From contig NZ_JACTVJ010000011.1 in NCBI RefSeq assembly GCF_014493765.1, forward strand, positions 434,001 to 498,000: a stretch of 64,000 nt of DNA, read 5' to 3'. The notes under the pieces were generated by a model. That model did not search any database and had not been told where the DNA came from. It saw nothing but the letters and a program-made list of their open reading frames with translations. Below, one piece after another: positions 1 to 9,120 of this stretch (its first letter is position 1; every line of letters starts with the position of its first letter). The translations under genes and the position numbers were made by a program. Source of the stretch: Streptomyces polyasparticus. GTDB lineage: Bacteria; Actinomycetota; Actinomycetes; Streptomycetales; Streptomycetaceae.

Positions 1-1
1 G

Positions 2-1114
2 GAGCACGAGGGCACCCCATATCTCGTCATGCAGGTGCTCGACGGGCGGAACCTCTCCCAGCTGGTGCAGTTCACGGGACCGCTGCCCGTGCCCGCCGTG
101 TGCTGGGTGATGCGCAGCATGGCCGAGGCGCTCGCCACCGCCCACGCCGCCGGTGTGCTGCACCGCGACGTCAAGCCGTCCAATGTGAGCGTGACCAAGG
201 ACGGGCGGGTCGTCCTGCAGGACTTCGGCCTTGCCAGGCTGATGGGCGAGGGCGCCCTCACCACCGCCGGGGTGGCTCATGGTTCGCCCCACTTCATGCC
301 GCCGGAAGTGATCCGCGGCGGCCTCGCGGAAGCCGCCGCCGACCTCTACGGGCTCGGTGCCTGCGCCTACTTCATGCTCACCGGCGAGAGCCCGCTCGGT
401 AAGGTCTTCGACATCGGGGCGGTGGTGGAGCGCGCGCTCGGCAGTGGAATCCCGCGCCTGACCGCCATCCCCTCGGCGCTCCCGAAGGAACTTGCGGAGC
501 TGGTCGACCGGCTGTGCGCACAGGACGCGGCCGACCGTCCCCAGGACGCGGCCGAGGTGGCGGAGGTACTCGTACCGATGTCCGCCGGCGGGCAGGCCTC
601 GGTCGCGCGGCTGCTGGGCGGGGTGCTGCGGGAACAAGCCGTACGGCAGACCTTCCCCGCCCCGGCGGATCTGCATACGGGCGCACAGCGGGTCCACCAT
701 GACACCCCCGGCGGGTCGCCCGACGCCGAAGGGCCGGAGTACGACTGGGCGGAGCTGCGCCAGTCCGGCCCGGCCCTCGACGACCCGGCGCGGCTCTGGG
801 CACCCCGCGCGCCCGTGCTCAGCGATGTCACCCGGCGCCTCGTGCTCAGCAGCATGTCCCACCAGACCGCGCTGTCCCGCCAGCGCGAGGCGGTCAATCT
901 GGTCCAGCGCGGTGAACTGGAGGAAGCCGCAAGGATGTTGGCGGCCGTCGCGCCGGTCTGCCTGGCCCGCCTCGGTCCCGACCATCCGACCACGCTGACC
1001 ATCCAGTACTGGCAAGCTGTATGTCTGGCACGGATGGGCGCGGGGGCCGAGGCCGTGGAGCTGCTGTCCCGCGTGAACAGATTTCTCGACCGGCACGGGG
1101 GGAACGGCAAGTGA
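2..1114 (+). CDS. Ser/Thr protein kinase with C-terminal TPR-like region (5' truncated)
   Basis: The Hanks-type kinase fold is visible although the N-lobe lies outside the window. The frame is open from base 2 (EHEGTPYLVMQVLDG), which matches the hinge of bacterial kinases, so the first in-window ATG at 29 is internal. Catalytic signatures follow in order: LHRDVKPSNV (catalytic loop), QDFGLAR (DFG metal loop) and a PPEV version of the APE motif. After an A/P-rich linker the last ~75 residues form helical TPR-like units (RGELEEAARML, LGPDHPTTL). The kinase should transfer phosphate from ATP to Ser/Thr of a partner. Its stop overlaps the GTG of the next gene by 3 nt, and that gene overlaps the caspase gene, so the three are probably translated together. 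The role in a conflict module is inferred from context; no transmembrane segment is seen in the visible part. Confidence 0.9.
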   Translation, partial: EHEGTPYLVMQVLDGRNLSQLVQFTGPLPVPAVCWVMRSMAEALATAHAAGVLHRDVKPSNVSVTKDGRVVLQDFGLARLMGEGALTTAGVAHGSPHFMPPEVIRGGLAEAAADLYGLGACAYFMLTGESPLGKVFDIGAVVERALGSGIPRLTAIPSALPKELAELVDRLCAQDAADRPQDAAEVAEVLVPMSAGGQASVARLLGGVLREQAVRQTFPAPADLHTGAQRVHHDTPGGSPDAEGPEYDWAELRQSGPALDDPARLWAPRAPVLSDVTRRLVLSSMSHQTALSRQREAVNLVQRGELEEAARMLAAVAPVCLARLGPDHPTTLTIQYWQAVCLARMGAGAEAVELLSRVNRFLDRHGGNGK

Positions 1115-1530
1115 GGGAAGTACTAGTCGAGTTGGCCGATCCCGGCCACGAAGCCGACCCGGAGGAAACCCTCCGCTCCCTGCTGCGGTGGGTACGTGAC
1201 GACGAGTCCCTCACCGCGACCGTACGTGCGGACTTCGCCGCGGGTGCCCGGACCGCGCCGGGGCAGATGGGCGGCGGCGCCTTCGACCTGGTGCAGTTCG
1301 CCGTCACCGGCGGCCTGTCCACCGCCTCGCTCGTGCTGTCCGTACTCCAGTGGCAGGTCGCACGCCGCAGGGCACCCGCACTCGTCCTGCGGCGCGGCGA
1401 GCTCACGGTCGAGGTCACCCCGGAAGGGGCACGGGACGAGGAAACGGTGCGCAAGGTGATCGCGCTCCTCGATCAGCAGCACACCGCGGCCGCGGTCACC
1501 GGCGGAGACGGTGATGGCGGCGCTGCCTGA
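1111..1530 (+). CDS. EACC1-type effector-associated small protein
   Basis: A 139-residue protein starting at the GTG that overlaps the kinase stop. The first ~50 residues resemble a small alpha/beta unit (REVLVELADPGHE...). A hydrophobic, probably membrane-contacting helix follows at about residues 58-80 (FDLVQFAVTGG, LSTASLVLSVLQW). A short basic/beta tail (ALVLRRGELTVEVTPEG) and a helix (DEETVRKVIALLDQQ) end the protein. This layout matches the family named effector-associated constant component 1 (EACC1), typically encoded beside caspase-like effectors in actinobacterial and cyanobacterial conflict systems. No enzymatic motif is visible, so it is best seen as an adaptor between kinase/sensor and caspase. 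Family assignment is from pattern memory and should be confirmed by profile search. Confidence 0.75.
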   Translation: MREVLVELADPGHEADPEETLRSLLRWVRDDESLTATVRADFAAGARTAPGQMGGGAFDLVQFAVTGGLSTASLVLSVLQWQVARRRAPALVLRRGELTVEVTPEGARDEETVRKVIALLDQQHTAAAVTGGDGDGGAA

Positions 1531-2653
1531 CCCGGACCGTTCGCGCGCCGTCCTCATCGGCACCAGTTCGTACCGACATCTGCCCCAACTGCCCGCCGTC
1601 GAGACCAACCTGGTCGATCTCGCGGCCGAATTCTGCGATCCCACCGTGTGGGGCCTGCCCGTCGAGCACTGCACGATCGTCGCGGATCCGGTCGGCGTGC
1701 CCGCACTGCTCGACCCCGTGCATCAGGCGGGCAACGAGGCCACGGACACGTTCCTGGTGTACTACGCAGGCCACGGCATGCGGGACACGGACTCGGCGGA
1801 CCTGTATCTGGGCCTGAGCGAGTCCCGCGACAACATGGGCTACACCGCCGTCGCGTACCAGCATCTGCGCGCTGCGGTCCGCGCCTCGCGGGCCCGCCGC
1901 AAGATCGTGATCCTCGACTGCTGCTTCAGCGGACGCGCCGCGAGCGCGCTGGGCGGTCAGGCGATCCTTGCCGCCGAAGCCGCGGTGGACGGCGCGTACG
2001 TCCTGACGGCCTCGCCCCGCGACCGGGTGGCCCTTGCACCCGACGGCGAACGGCACACGGCCTTCACCGGCGAACTCCTCGGCATCCTGCGCGAAGGCGT
2101 GCCCGACGGCCCCGACCTGATCGACCTGGAGACGCTCTACCGGGCCCTCGACGAGCGCTTGCGCGCCAAGAACCGCCCCCTGCCGCAGCGGTCGCAGGAA
2201 AACGAGATCGGCCGGCTGCCGCTCGCCCGCAACCGGGCCCGCTCCCAGGCCGGCTCACCGGCGGGCCCCGTGCTCCCGGCCGACATACGGGCCGCACTCG
2301 TCGGCACCGGGCTCAAGCTGGCGCGGCTGCTGCGCGCCGACGGGGCGATCAAGGACGCGCTGCCGGTGCTCCGGCTCGCGCTGGCCGAGCAGGCGACCGA
2401 GGGTTCCGCCGAACTCCTCGCCGTACAGCTCGAGTTGTCCGAACTGCTCGCCGAGACCGGGCAGAACGCGGAGGCGATCGAGGTACTCGAATCGGCCTTC
2501 CAGCGGGTCCACAAGATGTACGGGCCCGAGGCGGTGCTCGTCTGCCGCCGCCTGGCCGAACTGCTGCAGGAGGCCGGCAACCACATCGAGGCCTGCGAGG
2601 TGCTCAAGCACGCCTTGGACATCGCGGAGAACGAGCGGGTGCCCGCGCCTTAG
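1514..2653 (+). CDS. Caspase-like (C14) protease with C-terminal TPRs, EACC1-associated type
   Basis: A 379-residue protein with a caspase-hemoglobinase fold. The N-terminal RAVLIGTSSYRHLPQLPAVETN begins the p20-like domain. The catalytic dyad appears as His87 in VYYAGHGM and Cys137 in LDCCFSG. Helical repeats follow from about residue 255 (LPVLRLALAEQATEG, AIEVLESAFQRVHKMYGPE, ACEVLKHALDIAE) and read as TPRs for partner binding. ATG 1514 is preferred over GTG 1511 because a GGAG lies 6 nt upstream of it. The gene overlaps the EACC1 gene and lies in one transcription unit with the kinase. The expected activity is cleavage of unknown substrates after activation, possibly as an abortive-infection or developmental death effector. 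Target and trigger cannot be read from sequence. Confidence 0.9.
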   Translation: MAALPDPDRSRAVLIGTSSYRHLPQLPAVETNLVDLAAEFCDPTVWGLPVEHCTIVADPVGVPALLDPVHQAGNEATDTFLVYYAGHGMRDTDSADLYLGLSESRDNMGYTAVAYQHLRAAVRASRARRKIVILDCCFSGRAASALGGQAILAAEAAVDGAYVLTASPRDRVALAPDGERHTAFTGELLGILREGVPDGPDLIDLETLYRALDERLRAKNRPLPQRSQENEIGRLPLARNRARSQAGSPAGPVLPADIRAALVGTGLKLARLLRADGAIKDALPVLRLALAEQATEGSAELLAVQLELSELLAETGQNAEAIEVLESAFQRVHKMYGPEAVLVCRRLAELLQEAGNHIEACEVLKHALDIAENERVPAP

Positions 2654-2683
2654 TGCCGTGAAAGGCGTCCGGCCCCAGACACG

Positions 2684-2720
2684 CGTCGGCCCGGACCGCA
2701 GCGAGCGGTCCGGGCCGACG
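2684..2720. terminator. Bidirectional terminator-like hairpin
   Basis: A perfect 16-bp inverted repeat (2684-2699 with 2705-2720) around the 5-nt loop AGCGA. It lies between the convergent caspase-like and DUF349 genes. Confidence 0.8.
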
Positions 2721-2737
2721 ACAGGTGACGGGCGGGG

Positions 2738-3970
2738 TCAGCCGCCGAACTCCTCAAGGCCCTTCAGGGCCTGGTCGAGCAGCGCCTGGCGGCCGTCGAG
2801 CTCACGCTGGAGCTTGTCCGCCTTGGCGTTGTTGCCCGACGCACGGGCCGCCTCGACCTGACCGCGCAGCTTGTCCACGGCGGCCTGCAGCTGACCGGTC
2901 AGACCCGCGGCACGCGCACGCGCCTCCGGGTTGGTCCGGCGCCACTCGGTCTCCTCGGCGTCCTGCAGCGCGCGCTCGACCGCGTGCATCCGGCCCTCGA
3001 CCTTGGGCCGGGCGTCCCGCGGCACGTGGCCGATGGCCTCCCAGCGCTCGTTGATCGCGCGGAACGCGGCACGGGCCGCCTTCAGGTCCGTGATCGGCAG
3101 AAGCTTCTCGGCCTCGTCGGCCAGCTCCTCCTTGAGCTTGAGGTTCTCGCCCTGCTCCGCGTCGCGCTCGGCGAAGACCGAGCTGCGGGCAGAGAAGAAC
3201 ACGTCCTGGGCGCCGCGGAAGCGGTTCCACAGGTCGTCCTCGTGCTCGCGCTGTGCGCGGCCCGCGGCCTTCCACTCGGTCATCAGCTCGCGGTAACGGG
3301 CCGCGGTGGGGCCCCAGTCCTGCGAGTTGGACAGCGACTCGGCCTCGGCGACCAGCTTCTCCTTGGCCTTGCGGGCCTCCTCGCGCTGCGCGTCGAGCGC
3401 GGCGAAGTGGGCCTTGCGGCGCTTGGAGAAGGCGGAGCGGGCATGCGAGAAGCGGTGCCACAGCTCGTCGTCGGACTTGCGGTCGAGCCGGGGCAGGCCC
3501 TTCCACGTGTCCACCAGGGCGCGCAGCCGCTCGCCTGCATGCCGCCACTGCTCGCTCCGGGCCAGCTCCTCGGCCTCGATGACCAGGGCTTCCTTGGCGT
3601 GCCGCGCCTCGTCGGTCTGCTTGGCCTTCTGCGCCTTGCGTTCCTCGCGGCGCGATTCGACGGACTCGACCAGCTTGTCCAGACGCTTCGTCAGAGCCTC
3701 GAGGTCACCCACGGCGTGCGCGTCGGTGACCTGCTCCCGCAGATGCTCGATGGCCGTCGACGCGTCCTTGGCCGACAGATCCGTCGTCTGCACCCGGCGC
3801 TCGAGGAGGCCGATCTCGACGACGAGACCGTCGTACTTGCGCTTGAAGTAGGCCAGCGCCTCATCCGGAGAGCCTGCCTGCCACGATCCGACGACTCGTT
3901 CACCGCCGTCGGCCGTACGCACGTACACGGTCCCCGCCTCGTCGACGCGTCCCCACGGGTCGCTGCTCAC
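2738..3970 (-). CDS. DUF349 domain protein (coiled coil)
   Basis: A 410-residue, highly charged alpha-helical protein with repeated DUF349 units. Each unit has a W-x3-R-LR-L/W-K-LP-like pattern, for example SEQWRHAGERLRALVDTWKG, SQDWGPTAARYRELMTEWKA and DLKAARAAFRAINERWEAIG. The start is the GTG at 3970 (SSDPWGRVDEAG), which has a GGAGG about 6 nt upstream; the longer frame upstream lacks this. The N-terminal ~50 residues are a small beta-rich segment (TVYVRTADGGERVVGSW). It sits upstream of the cyclophilin gene on the same strand in the conserved relA-DUF349-ppi-hisS neighbourhood, though here the conflict module occupies the other side. Molecular function is not established; nucleic-acid or ribosome-associated roles have been suggested for the family. 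Confidence 0.9.
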   Translation of the reverse strand: MSSDPWGRVDEAGTVYVRTADGGERVVGSWQAGSPDEALAYFKRKYDGLVVEIGLLERRVQTTDLSAKDASTAIEHLREQVTDAHAVGDLEALTKRLDKLVESVESRREERKAQKAKQTDEARHAKEALVIEAEELARSEQWRHAGERLRALVDTWKGLPRLDRKSDDELWHRFSHARSAFSKRRKAHFAALDAQREEARKAKEKLVAEAESLSNSQDWGPTAARYRELMTEWKAAGRAQREHEDDLWNRFRGAQDVFFSARSSVFAERDAEQGENLKLKEELADEAEKLLPITDLKAARAAFRAINERWEAIGHVPRDARPKVEGRMHAVERALQDAEETEWRRTNPEARARAAGLTGQLQAAVDKLRGQVEAARASGNNAKADKLQRELDGRQALLDQALKGLEEFGG

Positions 3971-4123
3971 AGCGCCTCCTCCACATGATGCTCTCGCGGG
4001 CACGCGGCCCGGGGCATCGTCCACAGTTTCCTCAGGGCAGCCGCACACGGCGCCCTGCACAACGCCAACATAGGCGACGAGCAGGGCGGCTGTCCGCATC
4101 CAGCGCTACAGAATCCCCGGCGA

Positions 4124-4909
4124 TCAGCTCTTCTTTACCGTTGCCTTTTCGATGGTGACGGCCTTCTTCGGGGCACCGTCGCCCGGGCTCTGGCTGCCCT
4201 CGGCGACGCCGGCCTTGCCGACCGTCTCCACGATCTTGAGCCCGGCCTTGTCCATCTCGCCGAACGGCGTGTACGCGGGCGGCAGCTTGGATTCCTTGTA
4301 CACCAGGAAGAACTGGCTGCCGCCGGTGTTCGGGCCCGCGTTGGCCATCGCGACCGTGCCCGCCGGGTACGTCACCGAACCGTCGGCGCCGGGCTTGCCC
4401 AGACCCTCGAGGTTCTCGTCCGGGATCGAGTAGCCGGGGCCGCCCGCGCCGGTGCCCTCGGGGTCACCGCACTGCAGGACGTAGATGCCCTGGGTGGTGA
4501 GGCGGTGGCACTTCGTACCGTCGAAGAAACCCTTGTCGGCGAGGTGCTTGAACGAGTTGACGGTCTGCGGCGTCTTCGCCGCGTCCATCGCGATGGAGAT
4601 GTCGCCCTCGTTGGTCTTGATGTCGAAGGTGTACTTCGCCTTCTTGTCGATGGCCATCTTCGGGGCCGGCGACTCCTCGGGCGTGGGCGAGGAGGAGGGC
4701 GTGGAGCCCGAGGTGACGTCCTTGCTGCCGTCGCTCTTGAACGCTCCGGCCGCCCAGGCGCCCCCGCCCGCCGCGAGCACCACCACGAGGGTGGACGCGA
4801 TGATCGCGTTGCGCTGCTTCGCCTTGCGCCGTGCCGACTCGCGCCGCTGCTGCTGACGCAAGAACTTCTCCCGCGCGAGCTGCTTCCGCCGCTGTTCGCT
4901 GCTGACCAC
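4124..4909 (-). CDS. Membrane-anchored cyclophilin-type peptidyl-prolyl cis-trans isomerase
   Basis: A 261-residue protein. The N-terminal ~33 residues are a basic coiled helix, followed by one transmembrane segment at about 35-55 (AIIASTLVVVLAAGGGAWAA), a Ser/Pro/Thr linker, and a cyclophilin domain from about residue 90. Cyclophilin motifs include TVNSFKHLADKGFFDGTKCHRL, AMANAGPNTGGSQFFLVY and YTPFGEMDKAG. The orientation is predicted N-in, with the isomerase outside the membrane, where it would catalyse prolyl isomerisation in exported proteins. The GTG start at 4909 has an AGGAGAG Shine-Dalgarno. It lies 150 bp from the DUF349 gene, both on the minus strand, and is divergent from the MBL-hydrolase gene. 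Confidence 0.93.
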   Translation of the reverse strand: MVSSEQRRKQLAREKFLRQQQRRESARRKAKQRNAIIASTLVVVLAAGGGAWAAGAFKSDGSKDVTSGSTPSSSPTPEESPAPKMAIDKKAKYTFDIKTNEGDISIAMDAAKTPQTVNSFKHLADKGFFDGTKCHRLTTQGIYVLQCGDPEGTGAGGPGYSIPDENLEGLGKPGADGSVTYPAGTVAMANAGPNTGGSQFFLVYKESKLPPAYTPFGEMDKAGLKIVETVGKAGVAEGSQSPGDGAPKKAVTIEKATVKKS

Positions 4910-5110
4910 CGGGTCTCTCCTCGTACGTGTAGATCTGCCAGTCCGAAGTCTGCCCGTACCGTATATGGGTTCGCTGTGTGCCGAGCCGCGCCGGTACGCT
5001 TTGATCCGCAGCCGTTGTACCCCGTTGACCTGCGGCTGCTGGAATCAACCGGTTTTTTCGGAATTCTGGTTCTTTCCGCTTCTTCCGTCGGACCGAAGGT
5101 AAGGACGATC

Positions 5111-5818
5111 GTGCTGATTGCCGGGTTCCCCGCCGGGGCCTGGGGGACCAACTGTTATCTGGTCGCCCCCGCCGCAGGCGAGGAGTGCGTGATCATCGAC
5201 CCGGGCCACCAGGCCACCGAAGGTGTCGAGGAAGCGCTGAAGAAGCATCGGCTCAAGCCCGTCGCCGTCGTCCTCACCCATGGCCACATCGACCACGTCG
5301 CCTCGGTCGTCCCGGTGTGCGGAGCCCATGACGTACCGGCCTGGATCCACCCCGAGGACCGCTACATGATGAGCGATCCCGAGAAGGCGCTCGGCCGCTC
5401 GATCGGGATGCCGCTGATGGGCGAGCTGACCGTGGGGGAGCCCGACGACGTCAAGGAGCTGGCCGACGGCGCCACCCTGGACCTCGCGGGTCTGGAGTTC
5501 TCCGTCTCGCATGCCCCCGGGCATACGAAGGGGTCGGTGACCTTCCGGATGCCCGAGAGCGCCGACATTCCGTCGGTGTTCTTCTCGGGCGACCTGCTGT
5601 TCGCCGGCTCCATCGGGCGCACCGACCTGCCGGGCGGCGACATGGACGACATGCTCGCCTCCCTCGCGCGGGTCTGCCTGCCCCTCGACGATTCCACCGT
5701 GGTCCTTTCCGGACACGGCGGCCAGACGACCATCGGCCAGGAACGCGCCACCAACCCGTATCTGCGGCAGGTGGCCGCCGGGCTCGGGAGCCCCGACGCT
5801 CCCCGACGAGGAATGTGA
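5111..5818 (+). CDS. MBL-fold metallo-hydrolase (glyoxalase II-like)
   Basis: A 235-residue metallo-beta-lactamase-fold enzyme. The Zn-binding signature THGHIDH (His57, His59, Asp61, His62) is intact. Later ligands appear in [26 protein letters not shown] and LSGHGGQT. This set is typical of glyoxalase II and related thioester or persulfide hydrolases. The GTG at 5111 is chosen because the family starts at [17 protein letters not shown]; the longer upstream open frame runs antisense to the cyclophilin gene. The stop overlaps the earliest possible hisS start, so the two are probably cotranscribed. The substrate is not deducible. Confidence 0.93.
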   Translation: MLIAGFPAGAWGTNCYLVAPAAGEECVIIDPGHQATEGVEEALKKHRLKPVAVVLTHGHIDHVASVVPVCGAHDVPAWIHPEDRYMMSDPEKALGRSIGMPLMGELTVGEPDDVKELADGATLDLAGLEFSVSHAPGHTKGSVTFRMPESADIPSVFFSGDLLFAGSIGRTDLPGGDMDDMLASLARVCLPLDDSTVVLSGHGGQTTIGQERATNPYLRQVAAGLGSPDAPRRGM

Positions 5819-5829
5819 CGAGAGTTTCC

Positions 5830-7092
5830 GTGAGCACTTTTCAGGCCCCCAAGGGCACGTACGACCTGCTTCCGCCGAGCTCCGCGACGTATCTGGCGGT
5901 ACGTGACGCGATCTCGGCGCCGCTGAAGAACTCCGGCTACGGGTATGTCGAGACCCCCGGCTTCGAGAACGTCGAGCTGTTCGCGCGCGGTGTCGGTGAG
6001 TCCACCGACATCGTGACCAAGGAGATGTACGCCTTCGAGACCAAGGGCGGCGACAAGCTCGCACTGCGTCCCGAGGGCACCGCCTCCGTGCTGCGCGCCG
6101 CCCTGGAGGCCAACCTGCACAAGGCGGGCAACCTGCCGGTCAAGCTCTGGTACTCGGGCTCGTACTACCGCTACGAGCGTCCGCAGAAGGGCCGCTACCG
6201 CCACTTCTCGCAGGTCGGTGCCGAGGCGATCGGCGCCGAGGACCCGGCGCTCGACGCCGAGCTGATCATCCTGGCCGACCAGGCCTACCGCTCGCTCGGT
6301 CTGCGGAACTTCCGCATCCTGCTGAACTCGCTCGGCGACAAGGAGTGCCGTCCCGTCTACCGGGCCGCGCTCCAGGACTTCCTGCGCGCGCTCGACCTCG
6401 ACGAGGAGACCCTGCGCCGCGCCGAGATCAACCCGCTGCGGGTGCTCGACGACAAGCGCGCCGATGTGCAGAAGCAGCTCGCGGACGCACCGCTGATGCC
6501 GGACTACCTGTGCGAGGCCTGCAAGGCCTACCACAAGGAAGTACGCGAGCTCCTGGACGCCGCCGGCGTGGTCTACGAGGACGACGCGAAGCTCGTGCGC
6601 GGCCTGGACTACTACACCCGCACCACCTTCGAGTTCGTGCACGACGGCCTCGGCTCGCAGTCCGCGGTGGGCGGCGGCGGCCGCTATGACGGTCTGTCCG
6701 AGATGATCGGCGGCCCCTCGCTGCCGTCCGTCGGCTGGGCGCTCGGCGTGGACCGTACGGTGCTCGCCCTGGAGGCGGAGGGCGTGGACCTCGAACTGCC
6801 CGCCACCACCAGCGTGTTCGCGGTGCCGCTCGGCGAGGAGGCGCGCCGGGTGCTCTTCGGCAAGGTCGTCGAGCTGCGCAAGGCCGGGATCGCCACGGAC
6901 TTCTCGTACGGCGGGAAGGGCCTCAAGGGCGCGATGAAGAACGCCAACCGTTCGGGTGCGCGCTTCACGCTGGTCGCCGGTGAGCGCGATCTCGCCGACG
7001 GGGTCGTCCAGCTCAAGGACATGGAGTCCGGCGAGCAGGGGCCGGTGGCGCTGGACGCGATCCTGGAGACGCTGAAGGCCAAGCTCGGCTGA
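5830..7092 (+). CDS. hisS: Histidyl-tRNA synthetase
   Basis: A 420-residue class II aminoacyl-tRNA synthetase that charges tRNA-His in the cytoplasm. Signatures include FQAPKGTYD at the N-terminus, [12 protein letters not shown] (motif 2 region), the HisA motif [23 protein letters not shown], and motif 3 in [18 protein letters not shown]-terminal anticodon-binding domain follows. GTG 5830 (MSTFQAPKG) is preferred by family N-terminus; an in-frame GTG at 5815 overlapping the MBL gene stop would add five residues. A strong hairpin follows the stop. Confidence 0.97.
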   Translation: MSTFQAPKGTYDLLPPSSATYLAVRDAISAPLKNSGYGYVETPGFENVELFARGVGESTDIVTKEMYAFETKGGDKLALRPEGTASVLRAALEANLHKAGNLPVKLWYSGSYYRYERPQKGRYRHFSQVGAEAIGAEDPALDAELIILADQAYRSLGLRNFRILLNSLGDKECRPVYRAALQDFLRALDLDEETLRRAEINPLRVLDDKRADVQKQLADAPLMPDYLCEACKAYHKEVRELLDAAGVVYEDDAKLVRGLDYYTRTTFEFVHDGLGSQSAVGGGGRYDGLSEMIGGPSLPSVGWALGVDRTVLALEAEGVDLELPATTSVFAVPLGEEARRVLFGKVVELRKAGIATDFSYGGKGLKGAMKNANRSGARFTLVAGERDLADGVVQLKDMESGEQGPVALDAILETLKAKLG

Positions 7093-7108
7093 GTGCTGTT
7101 CGTACGGT

Positions 7109-7140
7109 GAAGGCCCCGGGGGTACGCCTCCGGGGCCTTC
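7109..7140. terminator. Bidirectional terminator hairpin
   Basis: An 11-bp perfect stem (GAAGGCCCCGG / CCGGGGCCTTC) with a 10-nt loop between the convergent hisS and response-regulator genes. Confidence 0.85.
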
Positions 7141-7141
7141 G

Positions 7142-7768
7142 TCAGCTTTCGAGCAGGCCGAGGCGCATCGCGCTGGTGACCGCCGACGTACGGTCGTCCA
7201 CGCCCAACTTGCCGAACGTACGCAGCAGATGGGTCTTCACCGTCGACTCGCCGATGTGCAGCCGGCGTCCGATCTCCGCGTTGGTGCAGCCGTCGGCGAC
7301 CAGCCGCAGGACCGCGGTCTCGCGCTCGGACAGGCGGGGCCGGTCGGGCTTCGTGCGCAGCTGGTCGACCAGGCGGGCCGCCACCGAGGGAGCGAGCACG
7401 GTCTCGCCGCGGGCCGCAGCCCTCACGGCATCGGCGAGTTCACCGCGCGCCAGGTCCTTCAGGAGATAGCCCGCCGCCCCCGCCTCGACCGCCCGCAGGA
7501 TGTCCCGGTCCGTCTCGTACGTGGTGAGCACGATGATCCGGCAGGTCAGACCCGCCGCGGCCATCCGCTCGATGGACTCCACGCCGCCACCGCCGGGCAT
7601 CCGCAGGTCCATCAGGACGATGTCCGGGGCCAGTTGGGCGGCGAGCGCCTCGGCCTGCGGGCCGCTGGTGGCCTCGGCGACGACGTCCAGGTCCGGCTCG
7701 GCGCTCAGCATGGCCCGAAGGCCCTCGCGGACGACGGGGTGGTCGTCCGCCAGCAGGACGCGGATCAT
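7142..7768 (-). CDS. NarL/LuxR-family response regulator
   Basis: A 208-residue response regulator. The receiver domain (1-120) carries the acidic pair D8/D9, phospho-acceptor Asp54 (IVLMDLRMPG) and Lys105 (GYLLKDL). The C-terminal LuxR HTH spans about 143-205 (LSERETAVLRLVADGCTN, ESTVKTHLLRTFGKLGV). It is the last gene of a coupled operon: its ATG overlaps the kinase stop by 4 nt. It is expected to be phosphorylated by the upstream kinase and to control the linked ABC transporter or other targets; those targets cannot be read here. Confidence 0.95.
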   Translation of the reverse strand: MIRVLLADDHPVVREGLRAMLSAEPDLDVVAEATSGPQAEALAAQLAPDIVLMDLRMPGGGGVESIERMAAAGLTCRIIVLTTYETDRDILRAVEAGAAGYLLKDLARGELADAVRAAARGETVLAPSVAARLVDQLRTKPDRPRLSERETAVLRLVADGCTNAEIGRRLHIGESTVKTHLLRTFGKLGVDDRTSAVTSAMRLGLLES

Positions 7769-9120
7769 TCGGGGCTCCTTGACGTGCGGGGGAGTGTGCT
7801 CGGCGCCGACGGGCGGGACCCGGGCTCGGATACGTCGTCCAGTCGGCAGATGGCGACAGGCGTCGGTTCTCGCGGCACAGCCCCCACCCCGGGAAGCGGC
7901 AAGCGCACCGTCGCCGTGGTCCCCTCGCCGGGCCGTCCCTCGATCTCGGCCGTGCCCTGCACCTCGGCCGCCCGGGCGCGCAGCCCGCGCAATCCGTACC
8001 CCTGATGGGGTGCGCCGGTGTCGAAGCCGAGGCCGTCGTCCCGTACCGCCACCGTCAGTTCCTCGTCCGTGTAGGAGAGCAGCACCTCGGCCTCGGCACC
8101 CGGACCTGCGTGTTTACGTACGTTGCTGAGCGCCTCCTGGCACGCCCGCAGGGCGACCACCTCCAGGCCGGGCGGCAGGGGCCGGGCCTCGCCCGTGACG
8201 AGGAGACGTGCCTGGTGGCGCTCGGCCAGCCGGCGCAGCGCGTCCGGCAGTGAGGCGCCGCCGTCCAGGTCCGCGGGCGCACGGCCCGCGACCAGGGCGC
8301 GCGCCTCGGCCAGGTTCTGCCGGGCGGTCTGCTCCATCAGCGCCAAGTGCCGCCGTGCGCCCGGCAGATCGTGCTCCAGTTCCGAGTCCACGGCCTGCAC
8401 CAGCATCAGGAGGCTGGTGAACCCCTGGGCAAGCGTGTCGTGGATCTCGCGCGACATCCGCTCGCGCTCGGCGAGCGCCCCGCGCTCCGCGGAGAGCCGG
8501 GCGACCTCCTCGCGGCTGGCGTCCAACTCGGCGATCAGCGCACCCCGTTCCTTGCTCTGCTCGATCACCTTGATGATCCAGCTGCCGAATACGAGCGAGA
8601 AGACCAGGGTCACGACCGCCGACACCGCGTTGAAGTACAGCTCCGCGCCATCCGGCCGCCAGATCGCGGCCCAGCCCACGATGGGCAGGACGTTGAGCAG
8701 TGAGACGGCGGTCATCGCGTACGGGTAGCGGAGCACCATGAAGCACTGCGGTACCAGCGCGAAGGTGGCCAGACGGCTCTCCGGAAGGAGCCAGGTGGTG
8801 GCCGTGAACAGCGTCGACGCCACGATCACATAGCGCAGCGCCGCAGGCTCGTCCGCACCGTCCGTGCGCAGCGCGGGCCGGCCCTGCCACAGGTACCAGG
8901 GCGCGAGCAGCGCGAACAGGCCGCACGCGGTCAGCCGTACGGCGAGCGGGGTGAGGGACGCGCCGCCGAGCACGAACAGCACGGTCCCCACCCACACCAC
9001 CGCGAAGTAGACGTCCCAGCCGAGCCAGCCCCGGCTGTGGACGTCCACGTCGCTGCCGCGCGGGCCGGCGTTCCCGCTCAGCTGTCGCGCCGGTTCTTCC
9101 ACCGGAAGGTCCCCAGACAC
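7765..9120 (-). CDS. Sensor histidine kinase (HisKA_3, NarL-type partner)
   Basis: A 451-residue membrane kinase. The N-terminal half contains about five or six hydrophobic segments (for example DVYFAVVWVGTVLFVLGG and AVSAVVTLVFSLVFGSWII), followed by a coiled linker. The HisKA_3 box is ERMSREIHDTLAQGFTS with His227 as phospho-acceptor, and the HATPase domain ends with GYGLRGLRARAAEV. The start is set at GTG 9120, which has GGAGG 9 nt upstream; it lies inside the 3' end of the permease gene, a 43-bp overlap. Reading the start further downstream would remove the well-placed ribosome binding site. The layout resembles DesK-type membrane sensors. Confidence 0.92.
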   Translation of the reverse strand: MSGDLPVEEPARQLSGNAGPRGSDVDVHSRGWLGWDVYFAVVWVGTVLFVLGGASLTPLAVRLTACGLFALLAPWYLWQGRPALRTDGADEPAALRYVIVASTLFTATTWLLPESRLATFALVPQCFMVLRYPYAMTAVSLLNVLPIVGWAAIWRPDGAELYFNAVSAVVTLVFSLVFGSWIIKVIEQSKERGALIAELDASREEVARLSAERGALAERERMSREIHDTLAQGFTSLLMLVQAVDSELEHDLPGARRHLALMEQTARQNLAEARALVAGRAPADLDGGASLPDALRRLAERHQARLLVTGEARPLPPGLEVVALRACQEALSNVRKHAGPGAEAEVLLSYTDEELTVAVRDDGLGFDTGAPHQGYGLRGLRARAAEVQGTAEIEGRPGEGTTATVRLPLPGVGAVPREPTPVAICRLDDVSEPGSRPSAPSTLPRTSRSPE

